This document shows, piece after piece, positions 35,926 through 46,692 of a stretch of DNA of 64,000 bases. The stretch's first letter is position 1; each line of letters starts with the position of its first letter. The position numbers and the translations under genes were made by a program. Source of the stretch: Taudactylus pleione (lineage: Eukaryota; Chordata; Amphibia; Anura; Myobatrachidae); NCBI GenBank assembly GCA_031769625.1, contig JAUIMM010000702.1, forward strand, positions 2,774,501 through 2,838,500, written 5' to 3'. Below the pieces are notes generated by a model that saw only the letters and a list, made by a program, of their open reading frames with translations, ran no database searches and was not told where the DNA came from.

Positions 35926-37745
35926 CAAGGTACAAAAGGTCGACAGGTTCAAAAGTTCGACATGAAGAACACAAGGAACACCAAAACTTGGCGACTAACT
36001 GTACTCCCCTGTCAGAGATGATTTCCAGAGGTAGACCATGGAGTCTGAAAATTTCTTGTATGAATAATTGAGCCAACTTGGGAGCTGAAGGAAGACCAAT
36101 GATGGGGAATGACGTGAACCATCTTGGTGAACCAGTCAACTACCACCTAGATGGTGTTGAATTTGTTTGAAACTAGGAGGTCAGTAATGAAGTCCATCGA
36201 CAGATGTGACCACAGTTGATGTGGAACAGAGAGAGGAAGTAACTTCCCAGCTGGAGACAGTTGAGGCACATTATGCTGGGTGCACTTGTTACAATAGGCA
36301 ATGAAATCTTGGACAACTTTTCTTAGAGAGGGCTACCAATAAGACTTGGAAATGAATTCAAAGGTCTTTTGTATGCCTGCATGACCTGCGAAGTGGGAAG
36401 CATGAGCCAGATGTAGCAGTAATGAGGGCTTGGCAAGAGTTTTCCCAACAGGTGGTGAGGTTTCTACTCCGACTGCAGAGAAAGCCACTGGAGCAAAGAT
36501 GAGATGCTTCTCAGTGGATATAGGCCCTGATTCTGAGCCGGACGCTCTGACAGAGCGCTCGCTCTGAATCAAGGCTGTCCCTCTTACTTTTTGGAGCGGC
36601 CTCCTGGCCGCTCACACAGTTGTGGGTGACCACCCACAGCTATAGCGAGTGGCCAAAATGATGGTCGCGATGGTCAAGACCATCGCGACCATCGGGCTTG
36701 CGACGAGACCCTTGTGGTAGGGTCTCGTCTGCCGCAAGCCCTGGAGTGCTTTTGGCTCTATCAGAGCCAAAAGCACTCCCACTGACATCACTAGTGATGT
36801 CAGTGGGGCCAGCCCCAGACGGTAGGCGTTCCCATGGGAACGCCTCCATTTGGGCAGCCACGCCCCCGGCATGCCCACCAAAGGGGCGTGCTGTCAATCA
36901 CCATCGACAGCATGCCCCCTTTGGTGCGAGACCCATAACTACGGCTTGGCCGTCGATATTCGGGTCTCCCGCATGCGCACGACTGAGCCGCAGCCATCGT
37001 GCGCATGCGCACTTGGCCAACATTGTCTGAATAAGGCCCATAGTCTAATTTTTTTGCTCCATGGAGTGAGAGAGGGCATCATCCTTTCGGTTCTGGACCC
37101 CTGAACGAAAAGACAATTTGAAGTTAAATCATGAGAAGAAGAGAGCCCATCTGGCTTGCCTCAGATTAATAAAAAATAACGCCACTGCTCCAAGGTTAAC
37201 TTAATAGAGAGAAGTTCTTGATCCCCAGTAGAGTAGTTGCATTCAGCCGGAGTGAATTTTCTGGAGAAAAATCCACGGGGGTGGAGTAGACCATCAGGAG
37301 CGCATTGAGAGAGCACAGCTCCGACTCCTATGGATGAAGCATCAACCAAGACGAATGGCTGTGTGACATCAGGTTGATGAAGAACAGGAGCTGAAATGAA
37401 CATCTGTTTGATGTTTTGGGAGGTTTCCTTTGCTTCTTTTAACCATTGGGATGGATTGGCACCTTTCCGGGTGAGAGTGGTAATAGGGGCAATGATGGTG
37501 GAAAAGTGCTTTATGAATTTGCGATAGTAGTTTTCAAATCCAAGGAAGCACTGAACAGTCCCTAGAGTACTAGGAAGTGACCATTCCTGAATTGCTTGGA
37601 GATTTTCCGGGTCCATTTTGAGACCAGAACCTGAAATGATAATCCCAGGAAGGGAATAGACTTGACCTCATAGAAACACTTCTCCAATTTGCAGTAAAGA
37701 TGATTGGAATGGAGACATGTCAGAACCTCCTTTACTTGCCGGCGA
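35926..37745 (-). pseudogene. Ty3/gypsy pol remnant (Gypsy-2): RT end, RNase H, integrase
   Basis: Read from right to left on the minus strand: RT thumb (CKLEKCFYEVKSIPFLG near 37660-37710, FLGFENYYRKFIKHF near 37500-37550), RNase H start (VDASSIGVGAVLSQ near 37300-37350, FFSRKFTPAECNYSTGDQEL near 37215-37275), then after a MITE the integrase finger (SHFAGHAGIQKT near 36360-36410, CNKCTQHN near 36270-36300), the catalytic core (FTKMVHVIP-like near 36110) and QEIFRLHGLPLEIISDRGVQ (about 35995-36065), where the second catalytic Asp is retained. It is related to Gypsy-1 but clearly a separate copy. gag, LTRs and the chromodomain are not visible, and multiple frameshifts exist. Confidence 0.85.
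36523..37039. mobile_element. 3-bp-TSD MITE family, copy M7 (subfamily B)
   Basis: Flanked by ATA (36520-36522 and 37040-37042). The left end is a self-complementary hairpin: GGCCCTGATTCTGAGCC ... GCTCTGAATCAAGG within about 55 bases. The interior has long inverted arms such as GGTCGCGATGGTC / GACCATCGCGACC (36663-36691), as in M9 and M10. It splits Gypsy-2 between RNase H and integrase. Confidence 0.85.
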
Positions 37746-37935
37746 TGATGATGAATTGCAGTACTGGATCTGTTTGGGACCAATGGTGATGAATTGCAGT
37801 ACTGGGTTGGTTTGGAACTTATGATGATAAATTGCAGTACTAGATTGATTTGGGACCGATGATGATGAATTGCAGCACTGAATCGGTTTGGGAACGATGA
37901 TGATGAATTGCAGTACTGGGTCGGTTTGGGACGAT
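37740..37935. repeat. 38-40 bp tandem repeat at the Gypsy-2 boundary
   Basis: About five units with the core GATGATGAATTGCAGTACTGG abut the point where the RT homology stops. The upstream part of RT is absent, so the array replaces it. Confidence 0.85.
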
Positions 37936-38397
37936 GATGGAAGTATCGGATGGGACCGATGGTTGGAGGTATCGGCTGGAACTGATATAGGTTAATGTTA
38001 TCAAGTCTCTGTGGCAAAACCAGACTGTAATGTTAGATGGAACAGGAGACTCGATAACCAACCTTGGAACTGGAAAATAACGGACTGGGACCGTTTAGAT
38101 ACAGAGTACCTGGGAGCTCAGCAGAGAGATGTAACTTCAGCAGAAGTGATGTTGTACTGGCAACAGAAGCCAGTCAGGAAATGGAACTTATAGGGGAGGA
38201 TCCCCAGGGGTTGGATGCTGTGATCAGCTGGTCTGGAAGCAGTGTTCTGAGTGGAGGAAGAGAGTCCAACATAGCTGCACCCATACTGTGGTTTAGGAGG
38301 GAGTTCTGGTGTGCAGCTTGTGTGCCATCATGCTGGGTAGACACGTCGTGAGCAAGGGGCTGTTGAGAGCCATCTCCATGCTCAGGGACAGGACACT
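37936..38397. other. no recognised gene
   Basis: It includes a copy of the M6 target sequence (about 38090-38170). Short open frames without domains. Nothing further to annotate. Confidence 0.45.
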
Positions 38398-38900
38398 GGG
38401 CCTGATTCACTATAGATCATATTGTGATCGCGGCTGCAATTACGCATGCAGGTCTGCTGTGAACATATGCTAATGAATGCAATTGCAAAGCCGTCACACA
38501 GCCAGCACAGAGACACCCACTATCGCTATCTCACATTCGTAACACCTTGCAGTCCTGTTTACACATCGGTAACATCGAGTAACATCGGCCCATCATGCAC
38601 ATTTACAGCAGGTTTGACCTTACTCAAAAATTGCTAACCTCGTCACACGCAGTAAGTACTCAAGATGCGTATGCCATCTCAGTGTCTAATTTATGCACGC
38701 CCATGCAACCGCGTTCAAATGGACAGTCACGCCTGCGTTTCTCTGACCACTGCCCGTCACCACCCCCAAACGCTGACCTCCCGTCATTCACTTTGCGATG
38801 GCTTTCTTTCTGCATGAGTGATCGCAAAGCGATCGCAATGCTAACTCATCGACTGATCTACGTACATTGTCACAGTTGCGATCTTTGTTGAATAGGGCCC
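38398..38900. mobile_element. 3-bp-TSD MITE family, copy M8 (diverged)
   Basis: Flanked by ACT (38395-38397 and 38901-38903). The ends GGGCCTGATTCAC and TTGAATAGGGCCC are shorter matches than in M1/M2. The interior keeps the CACGCCTGCGTTT and CACCACCCCCAAACGC blocks shared with M1, M2, M6 and M11. Confidence 0.8.
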
Positions 38901-39039
38901 ACTGAGTGGATGGGGCAGGAGCAGCACAGACAGACTGCAGCACCAGGCGGGAGTGATGTGCCGTGTGAGCGGACCTCTGTGCTAGTCTGGACAGACACCG
39001 GAGAGGTTAGAAAGTGGTTTTTAAGGGCCGGAGAATGAC

Positions 39040-39600
39040 AATATCTTAAAGATGTAGAACAATTCTTGAGGAAGTATCGATTAGAGCACAGGTTCTCAAA
39101 CTCGGTCCTCAGGACCCCAAACAGCGCATGTTTTCCAAGTCTCCTCACAGAATCACAAGTGATATAATTAGCTCCACTTGTGGATATTTTAAAATGTGTC
39201 AGTGAGTAATGAATACTCCTGTGCACCTGCTGGGTACCTGGAAAATGTGAACTGTGTGGGGTCCTGAGGACAGAGTTTGAGAACCCCTGGATTAGAGCAT
39301 CAGTTTACAATTGGTTATAGTCCTGATCAAAACAGTGTTAGTGAAAGAGCAAATCACACACTAGTGGAGAAAGCAAGATGCATGTGGAAAGATGCAGAAC
39401 TAGAGACAGTTTTAGGCGGAAACGCTTTCCAACAATTGTCTTGAAAGACATACTGTAACACTAATTGAGGCCTGGTTAAAAAGAAAGCCAAGTATGAAAC
39501 ACCTGAGGACATTTGGAAATATGGCATACATTATTATATGCATAACACAGTTTCCAGATGTTGAAGTGGGGAAATATTTTATATTGATAGAGTAGTTTGC
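39040..39600 (+). pseudogene. Ty1/copia integrase fragment
   Basis: The plus frame reads DVEQFLRKYRLEH before and FTIGYSPDQNSVSERANHTL (about 39305-39362) plus VEKARCM after a MITE. This is the region around the catalytic Glu of a copia integrase (the GYSPQQNGVAER-type motif). A stop at 39438 and frameshifts follow, then a decayed YETPEDIW motif (about 39495-39520). No LTR, RT or gag is visible nearby. It is a single fragment of what should be a 1,300-residue polyprotein. Confidence 0.82.
39087..39289. mobile_element. hAT-type MITE in the copia integrase
   Basis: 203 bp with ends CACAGGTTCTCAAACTC and GAGTTTGAGAACCCCTG and an exact 8-bp duplication GATTAGAG (39079-39086 and 39290-39297). Removing it and one duplication restores the integrase frame. 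Close relatives are at 47845-48048 and, by their ends, 42517-42802. Confidence 0.93.
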
Positions 39601-40412
39601 ATGCAGTGGGGGATGAGGGAGTGGTCCATGACCTGGCATGAGGGAGATGGGAAGGGGTCCCAGTTGCGGCCCCCCGAATGCTGTTGTCATGGGCATAGAG
39701 TGGGCTGTACAGGTTGAACTCATACCCCGGATGCCAGGGCTCCAGTGCGGAAGCGCCACCACTGTGAATAACCCGTAATCTATTTAAAGCTTTCAAATTT
39801 TTTTTAAATCATGGTCATCCATTATGGCTCAAAAATATCCGTCAGTTAATAGAGACAGCACGGAGAGCGCGCCACTAACAGAAGGCAACGCACAACAGCA
39901 CCAAATCTGAAAACAGGACAAACTGCGTGCCATATTGAATCAATACGAGATGCAGCATATCACTTTCAATAACTGGATGATCCTGTAAAATACAGGACAG
40001 GTGGCAACCCTAAGTGCTAATTACCTGGGTCCAGGCTTGAATAAGATGTCCAGGTCAACTGTGCAGGTGAACGAATGACCCTTCCTTGGAGCAGATAGTT
40101 TTATTGATTTTTTTTGTGTGCAGATGTGGCCACTCCTCCATGATTAAACAAGTTTCTCCCTTCACCCAGGCCCGCCGTTGCTCTCTAAGGCCCTGGCTGC
40201 AGGCCATCTATATGCAGCAACTGTGGACAGCTTATCAGCTAGCTTAACTATTGGTCCTAGCTCCCTTAGCCAATGAGAGTTCTGTTGTAGGAAAAACATT
40301 GTAAGTTTCTATCAACACTCATGGATCATGCTGCTCAGTGCTCCTGGACTTCAGGCCACTATGGAGCATTACAGTAAGGGGGGCATATGTGATACTACTG
40401 TAGAGGTTTAAG
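39601..40412. other. no recognised gene; end of a MITE-like repeat near 39980-40015
   Basis: A short segment ending TACAGGACAGGTGGCAACCC resembles a MITE terminus. The rest gives only short open frames on the minus strand, with no domains I recognise. Confidence 0.4.
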
Positions 40413-40777
40413 CATACATGCCTACCCTCCCGGTTTTCGCGGGAGGCTCCCGATTTTTCGGGTAACCCCCCGCACCCCTGGAAGGGTAGGCATTTCTCCC
40501 GCATTCTGCCCACTTCCTAGTGAAGTGGGCAGAATTAGGAGAATACCCGCGGCAATCGCGGGTCTCCGTGAAGGGGGCAGGGCTTTAGATGTGATTCTGC
40601 ATGAATCACAGCATTTGGCCCCGCCCCCTATGTAAATTGTGCCCAATCGCGGCAATTTTACTGCGAGGGGGCGGGGCTTAATGACGCAAATTGTCAAGCC
40701 CCGCCCCCGTCAGCCCCTTGCTGCTTCTCTTACCCGGGCTTCTCCCGGGAAGAGAATACTAAAGGTAGGCAACCCTG
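40413..40777. mobile_element. hAT-type MITE, relative of 9463-9788
   Basis: Left end CATACATGCCTACCCTCCCGG; right end AAAGGTAGGCAACCCTG. It contains CCCGGTTTTCGCGGGAGGCTC (about 40429-40450) and GCCCCGCCCCC tracts in both orientations. It matches the complement of 9463-9788. The flanks do not show an intact duplication. Confidence 0.75.
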
Positions 40778-40834
40778 ATTATGCCATAATATTTCAAAGG
40801 GGCCTATTTACTAAGCAGTAGATTTACAAAACCC

Positions 40835-41640
40835 CCTACTTGCCAACTCTCCCTCATTGTCAGGGAGACTCCCTGAAATAGTAACAATCTCCCTGTTGCC
40901 CTGAAGAGTCTAGAAATCTCCCTGATCGCACCTTAATCCCATTATATAGCTGTTATATATATAAAAAAAAAAAACAGATGTATTCATTCAAATGGGATCA
41001 TTAGTATAATTTCCCTGCATTGGTTATAAGGCACAATGATTCCCTATGGGTGCATGCTTTTTCTGAAAAGTATCAGTGTGTGTGTTTCCATCAACAAATA
41101 GATCTTACTGACTGCTTTTGGGCTTGTTTACTTTTGAATGTAATACCCCTTTTACACCGGAGCTAAAACCTGGGTTACTGCAGGGTTAACCCGGGCAGCT
41201 CCATGGTGTAAAAGGGGTGAGGGTTGGATCGCCGGATTGAGTGACCCGGCAATCCAACCCAGGTAAATAGCAGGGCTTAACACGGGCGTAGCCCGTGAAA
41301 CCCTGCTGTGTGTACGGCGCACTCCGGGTCTTGATGACCTGGAGTGCACCACAAGCCGGCCGATTGGTCCGGCTTCAGTGGCACTTGGAGATGACGTCAT
41401 CTCCAAGCGTCCACTTTCACGCCGGAAAAGCCGGGTCTATGCAGACCCGACTGCGGTGTGAGCGTCGCCGACTAAATTCCGGGTCTGATCTGGATAGGAA
41501 CCCTGTTCCAACTCCGTGTCAGACCTGGAATTTTGGTGGAAAAGGGGTATAAGTCACTTTTATGACGCACCTGCCCGTTGTAGCAGATTACACCCACTGT
41601 AACGTGCGCTCATAGATGTTTTCAAAAGTAGGCAAGTATG
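40835..41640. mobile_element. hAT-type MITE (CCTACTTGCC ends)
   Basis: An exact 8-bp duplication CAAAACCC (40827-40834 and 41641-41648) brackets inverted ends CCTACTTGCCAAC and AAAGTAGGCAAGTATG. It contains a Harbinger-type MITE and is itself in the 40799-41809 element, so three layers are stacked. Confidence 0.9.
41144..41549. mobile_element. Harbinger-type MITE with TAA duplication
   Basis: The ends TACCCCTTTTACACC and GGTGGAAAAGGGGTA are inverted, flanked by TAA (41141-41143 and 41550-41552), the TWA target preferred by PIF/Harbinger transposases. It has internal GC-rich hairpins. No coding content. Confidence 0.85.
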
Positions 41641-41809
41641 CAAAACCCTTGTTATTTACATTTATTGTCTGCAATATTTAAAAGGGTAATGAAAGTATAT
41701 GCAAAATCACTCTTGTTTTGCATTAAATATTATTGCCCTTTTAAATCTGGCAGGCAAAATCTGTAAAAAAATTGTATTTTGTAAGACATTTGCTTAGTAA
41801 ATATGCCCC

Positions 41810-42178
41810 TAAATGAAGATATTTTAGCTACAACACTTTCATGAATATGTGAGATGCTATAACCTGGCTTGGTGATGATCACCCATGAGTGGTATTTACA
41901 ATACTTGTAGTAGGTAAGAGGTGTAAATTAATACAATATACTGTAGAAAAAAGCTGACCAAATGCCCAGAGACTGTATTAGTAGAATACAATGATAAATG
42001 TAAGGTATACTGCTCAGAAACATTTGGTTTACCTGCTAAAAAGCATTATATTTCTTATACTTATGTCAGAGTACATCATACTGTTCTAGTAACATGAGAC
42101 AATGTGAGCGCTCAGGGCTGGGAGATGAGCAGAGTAAACCCTGGTAATGAAACAGCTGTGTCCTGTGTGCCTTTGCAG
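41810..42178 (+). other. possible intron upstream of the candidate exon
   Basis: This is unique AT-rich sequence with no repeat signature. It ends in a pyrimidine-rich stretch and GTGCCTTTGCAG, a plausible splice acceptor for the frame that starts at 42179. Confidence 0.4.
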
Positions 42179-42368
42179 GGAGAGCAGCATCTATAACATG
42201 ATTGGTGTGACAGCCAGTGACGTAGCCTGGCAGCTGCAGTGGGTCAGGAGTAGCCTCAGTAAACACGTGCTAGCTGGACGTCATTCCATTCATGCAGCAA
42301 TTACAGATCTGTTAGATGCCGTTGGCTATGAGCAGAATAAGCAATATTCTTCTATCAACCTATTTTAG
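42179..42368 (+). CDS. candidate terminal coding exon of a host gene (unidentified)
   Basis: A splice-acceptor-like CTTTGCAG (42171-42178) is followed by an open frame of about 62 codons ending in TAG (42366-42368). The first base completes a split codon. The peptide starts ESSIYNMIGVTASDVAWQLQ and ends LDAVGYEQNKQYSSINLF. Its composition is balanced, with alternating hydrophobic and charged residues suggesting an amphipathic helical C-terminus; it has no stops or low complexity and does not resemble any transposon family in the window. I do not recognise the protein. No AATAAA is obvious in the next few hundred bases and no upstream exon is visible, so it may be a retained pseudogene piece or chance. 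It is nonetheless the best host-gene candidate in the 64 kb. Confidence 0.5.
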
Positions 42369-42516
42369 CCTTTACTTTCAATTACTTAATACAAGAACTT
42401 AGAACTGAATACAAGCAATATTTAAAATAACTATAGATTTTGCTGTGCTATGTACAATTTACTCAGATCAACTGATAATCTCTATGATCCCTCATGTGTG
42501 GTATAATCCAATATGA

Positions 42517-42802
42517 CAGTGGTTCCCAAACTGTGGCACTCTGGATACTACGGATTGGTGGGCCAGGACCAAATCATATTATTTATGGTCAAAAACCAGT
42601 GCTGGTAGCTGCCAATCATAAAATATGTTGACAAACAGAAGTGCAACCCTGTCCACCACCACATAATTGACAAGTAAGCACAGTTTACTTAATTTAATAA
42701 TTGTTGCTGAGTTTCTCAATAAGAAACTTTCGGCCTAGGGCTACCGTGAAAACATGCTGATACTCCAGGGCACTGTGATTCAAGAAAGTTTGGGAATCAC
42801 TG
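42517..42802. mobile_element. hAT-type MITE (CAGTGGTTCCCAAAC ends)
   Basis: Left end CAGTGGTTCCCAAAC; right end GTTTGGGAATCACTG. Flanks CAATATGA and GCCTATGA agree at 6 of 8 bases, consistent with an aged 8-bp duplication. It lies just 3' of the candidate exon. Confidence 0.8.
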
Positions 42803-43078
42803 GCCTATGACATTAAACTATAGTGGATTACTTTGCCTAATTTTAAGGTGCTGTTGGGAGTTTTAGTGATTTGTCTCTGGAAAGTCCCTCTCTTTTAATA
42901 TTGATTATCTGTACAGTGTAATTTCTCTTCATTTTACAGAAGAGATAATTCCACTGTATACATATATATATATTGGACAGCTCTAGATATGTGGTGTCTT
43001 ATTTTAATCTGTGTGTTCTACACTGTTTACTACATTATGTTCACCTATTTTGCTTTCCATTACCGCATTCCTTTAGAG

Positions 43079-45433
43079 CAGCGGTTTTCAGTGGTTGTGA
43101 AGTTGTGAAGTGTGCGGCAGTCAGAAGTGGAACTGCAGATCGGGCAGCGCTACCGCTGAGCTCCTCTGGGAGGCTCAGGCACACATGGGGCGTGACCTGC
43201 CTAGCAGCGGCGGTGTGACATCACAGGTCACGCACGCCGCATTGCAGTCAGCCCGCCCACCCGCTCTGCAAGCCAGCCCTCTTTCCCTCCCGCCCACCTG
43301 CATGCATGCATGCTCGCTCGCTTGCACGCTGTTGATAGCTATGCACTGTGTGTGAGTGACAGGTACGTATGTGTAAAGTTTTGCTTTTGGTGAGGATCAA
43401 TGTGGTTGATATTTTTCTGTGAAGGCAGCCAATGGTTTTATATATTTGTGGAGGGAAATATGGTTTATATTTTTGCGTGGGTGCCATCCAATGTTTTTTT
43501 TTTGTGGGGAGCAATGTGGTTTATATTGATTCTGTGTGGCCAGCCAATGTGTTGGTTTTTCCTGAGGGGAGCAATGTGCTTTTTTTTGGTTCTTTGGGGG
43601 CCAGCCAATGTTATTTTTTTCTCTGCGCCCAATGCATGTGCATTTTATTCCTGTGGGGGCCAATGTATTTGTGTTTTATCTCTCTGGGACCAATGTAAGT
43701 GCATTATACTCCTGTGGTGTATTTTATGTCTCTGGGGCCCAGTGGAGTAACTAGGGTATTTGGAGCCCGGAGCAAATGCAAAAATGGAGCCCCCACCGCT
43801 ATTTGCGCACGGTGAAAAATGGGTGTGGTCACTTAAAAATGGGGCTTGTCAACATGACACACACCCCTTTATCGTCACTCTGAACATTTCTTTCCATATG
43901 CACCTTAACCCCAGTAGTGCCCCTTATACAGTACCCCCAGTATGCAATGTCCCCGGTTGTGGTCCCCCTTAAGCAGCCCCTCATTAGTTCTCCTTATTCA
44001 GTGTCCCCAGTAGTGGTCCCCCTTATGCAGTGCCCCTTATATAGTGCCCCCAGTAGGAGTCCCCCCAATGCAGTGCCCCTAGTAGTGGTCCCCCTTATGC
44101 AGTGCCCCTTATATAGTGCCTCCAGTAGCAGTCCCCCAAATGCAGTGCCTCTAGTAGGGGTACCCCCTATGCAGTGCCCTTTATATAATGCCCCAGCAGT
44201 AGTCTCCCCCCCATGCAGTGCCCCCAGTAGTGGTCCCCTTATGCAAGCCCTCAGTAGTGATCCCCCCTATCCAGTGCCCTTATTCAGTGCCCCCTGTAGT
44301 GGTCCTCCCTATTTAGTGCCCCCAGTAGTGGTCCCCTAGTAGTAAGCCCCTTACATAGTGCCCCCAGTAGTAGTTCCCCACCCAGTAGTAGTCCCCCTTC
44401 CAGTAGTAGTCCCCAGTAGAGGTTCCCCATCCCCCCAGTAGTATCCCCCCCAGTTGTAGTCCCCAGTAGTGCCCCACCCCCCACCCCAAGTAGAAGTCCC
44501 CCCAGTAGTAGCCCCCCTTCCCGATGTGCAGACACACAAGTAAAAAAAGAAATAAAAAACACACTTACCTGAATCCACGCTCCAGCTCCAGCACCAGCCA
44601 CTGCTCCCGCCGCCACAAGTCAGTCCTCCAGGGCTGGTGCACTCTGCATTATGGGAGAGATGTCATGAGGTCTCTCCCATAACCCACTGCAAGAGCCGGA
44701 AGGCGGCGCTCATGACTGAGCACCACCCCGGCTCTTGCATTCTGTCTGACTCTCATTGGCTGCTGGTTAACACACACATCGTTGCCGTGCTGGTGGCGAT
44801 GTGTGTGTTAAACTGCACAGCCTGAGCCCGCCTCCCACCCTCCTGGCGCTATTGGGTAAGCGTTCAGGGGGAGGGAAGGGGGGAGGCTGTGCAGCACAGG
44901 ACCGATGCTGGGCGCAGGGAAGCCTAGCGCCGGTCCTGTGTAAATGTGTAGCGCTGACCGAATACACTGCGGTCGGCGCTATACTGCCTAACTAGGGCGG
45001 GCCGGTACCGTGGCCGGCTGCGCCCAACCCACGCCGCCGGTCCTACGGCGCCCAGGGCACACTCCTTGCTCGACCCCCCTTTGTTACGCCACTCCTGGGG
45101 CAAATGTATGTGCATTTTATTCCTGTGGGGACTAATCTACTGTATGTGTGTTTTATTTCTCTGGGACCAATGTAGTATGTGCATTTTATTCCTATGGGGT
45201 CCAATGTAGTGTGTTTTATTTCTCTGGGGCCAATCTATGTGCGTTTTATTCCTGTTAGGGCCAATGTATGTGTATTTTATTCCTGTGGAGGCCAATGGGT
45301 CTGTTTTTTTATGTGGGAGCCAATACGTATGCTTTTTCATAGGTCGAACACGCCACATCACCGGATGGTGTGCCTTGGCAATTTTAAAATCTTGCGCAGT
45401 GTGGCTCGAGTTGAAAAAGGTTGAAAATCACTG
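43079..45433. mobile_element. large non-autonomous hAT-type element
   Basis: Ends CAGCGGTTTTCAGTGG and GGTTGAAAATCACTG. Exact 8-bp duplication CTTTAGAG (43071-43078 and 45434-45441). Most of the body is a minisatellite with the words CCAATGTATGTGCATTTTAT and CCTGTGGGG (43400-43735 and 45095-45330), split by a second element at 43740-45094. No transposase is encoded; the open frames follow the repeat unit. Confidence 0.9.
43740..45094. mobile_element. nested hAT-type element with GTAGTGCCCC array
   Basis: Ends CAGTGGAGTAACTAG and GTTACGCCACTC are flanked by CTGGGGCC (43732-43739) and CTGGGGCA (45095-45102). The front half is a long degenerate array of AGTAGTGGTCCCCCTTATGC-like units (about 43910-44520). 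The rear half is unique GC-rich sequence with an inverted repeat around 44765-44810. The design resembles 20576-21700 and 59560-62030, which suggests a family that captures and expands short repeats. Confidence 0.85.
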
Positions 45434-45673
45434 CTTTAGAGGGACAATCCTTTTCATATTTTTTTCTCTAAATATTAACATTTTGTTGATAAGATTACAG
45501 ACAACTACTTTTGGTGCTTCTCTAGGTAATTATAATAATACCATGTACAGTATTACTGTGGATCTGATTATTCGCATTGTTATTGCATAGGGGTTTGTAC
45601 AGTGTGAGAAGCTAGTGCTTTGACTACAGCCGCTGCCTGCTACATTATTGCAAGCAAAAAGATACTGTACAGT

Positions 45674-46222
45674 GGGCCTGATTCAGAGACGAACGCTCTG
45701 ACCAGAGCGCTCACTCTGAATCAGGGCCCTCCTACCTCATTTTGGAGCGGCCTCATGGACGCTCGCATAGCTGTGGGTTACCACCCACAGCTATAGCGAG
45801 CGTCCGTGATGATGGTCGCGATGGTCAAGACCATCGCGACCATCGGGCTTGTGACGAGACCCTGCGGTAGGGTCTCGGTGACCGCAAGCCCTGGAGTGAT
45901 TTTGGCTCTATCAGAGCCAAAATCACTCCCACTGACATCACTAGTGAGTCCCCCACTAGTGATGTCAGTGGGGCCGGACCCAGACGGTAGGCATTCCCAT
46001 GGGAACGCCTCCGTCTGGCAGCCACGCCCCTGGCACGCCCACCAAAGGGGGCGTGCTGTCACTCACCATCGACAGCACGCCCCCTTCGGTGCAAGACCTC
46101 GTCGCTCGCCGGGTCTCGCGCATGCGCATGACGGAGCTCCCTCCATCGTGCGCATGCGCACTTCAGCACCATCGACCCGCTTGTGAGCGAACAGCACTCG
46201 CGAGCGGGTCAGAATCAGGTCC
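45674..46222. mobile_element. 3-bp-TSD MITE family, copy M9 (subfamily B)
   Basis: Flanked by AGT on both sides (45671-45673 and 46223-46225); the right AGT is also the left duplication of M10. The left end is a hairpin of the terminal repeat with an inverted copy about 40 bases in. The interior has GGTCGCGATGGTC / GACCATCGCGACC arms (45813-45842) and GGGGGCGTGCTGTC / GACAGCACGCCCCC arms (46046-46084). Confidence 0.88.
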
Positions 46223-46225
46223 AGT

Positions 46226-46692
46226 GGCCCTGATTCAGAGCCGGTCGCTCTGACAGAGCGCTCGCTCTGAATCAGGGCCGGTCTTTTTTGTTTATTAAGA
46301 ACGGCCTCCTGGCCGCTCGCATAGCTGTGGGTGACCACCCACAGCTATAGCGAGCGGCCAGGAAGATGGTCGCGATGGTCTTGACCATTGCGACCATCGG
46401 GCTTGTGACGAGACCCTTGTGGTAGGGTCTCGTGACCACAAGCCCCAGAGAGCTTTCGGCTCTAACAGAGCCGAAAGCACTCCCACTGACATCACGTCTG
46501 GGCAGCCACCCCCCCGGCCCGCCCACCAAAGGGGGCGTGCTGTCACTCAACATCGACAGCACGCCCCCTTTGGTGCGAGACCCGGAGCAACGGATTGCAC
46601 GTTGTTTTCTGGGTCTCGCGCATGCGCACGACGGGGCCGGCTCCGTCGTGCGCATACGCTCTGGGCCACCATCTGCCGCCTGAATCAGGCCC
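46226..46692. mobile_element. 3-bp-TSD MITE family, copy M10 (subfamily B)
   Basis: Directly follows M9 with a shared AGT (46223-46225) and has AGT again at 46693-46695. The left terminus forms the clearest hairpin in the window: GGCCCTGATTCAGAG (46226-46240) and CTCTGAATCAGGGCC (46265-46279). The interior is like M9 but lacks one block. Confidence 0.88.

Larger units (their letters stand above)
40799..41809. mobile_element. MITE with TTTACTAAGCA ends, host of nested inserts
   Basis: The termini are inverted: GGGGCCTATTTACTAAGCA at the left and TTTGCTTAGTAAATATGCCCC at the right. Almost all its length is a nested hAT-type MITE (40835-41640). The TTTACTAAG end motif also occurs at about 63285, and a related GTACTAAGC end at 48730. 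Confidence 0.78.

Noticed and set aside
43400..43750. Trp/Phe-rich open frames suggesting membrane proteins
   Set aside because: They follow a minisatellite unit in a non-autonomous hAT-type element and exist in several frames and on both strands.
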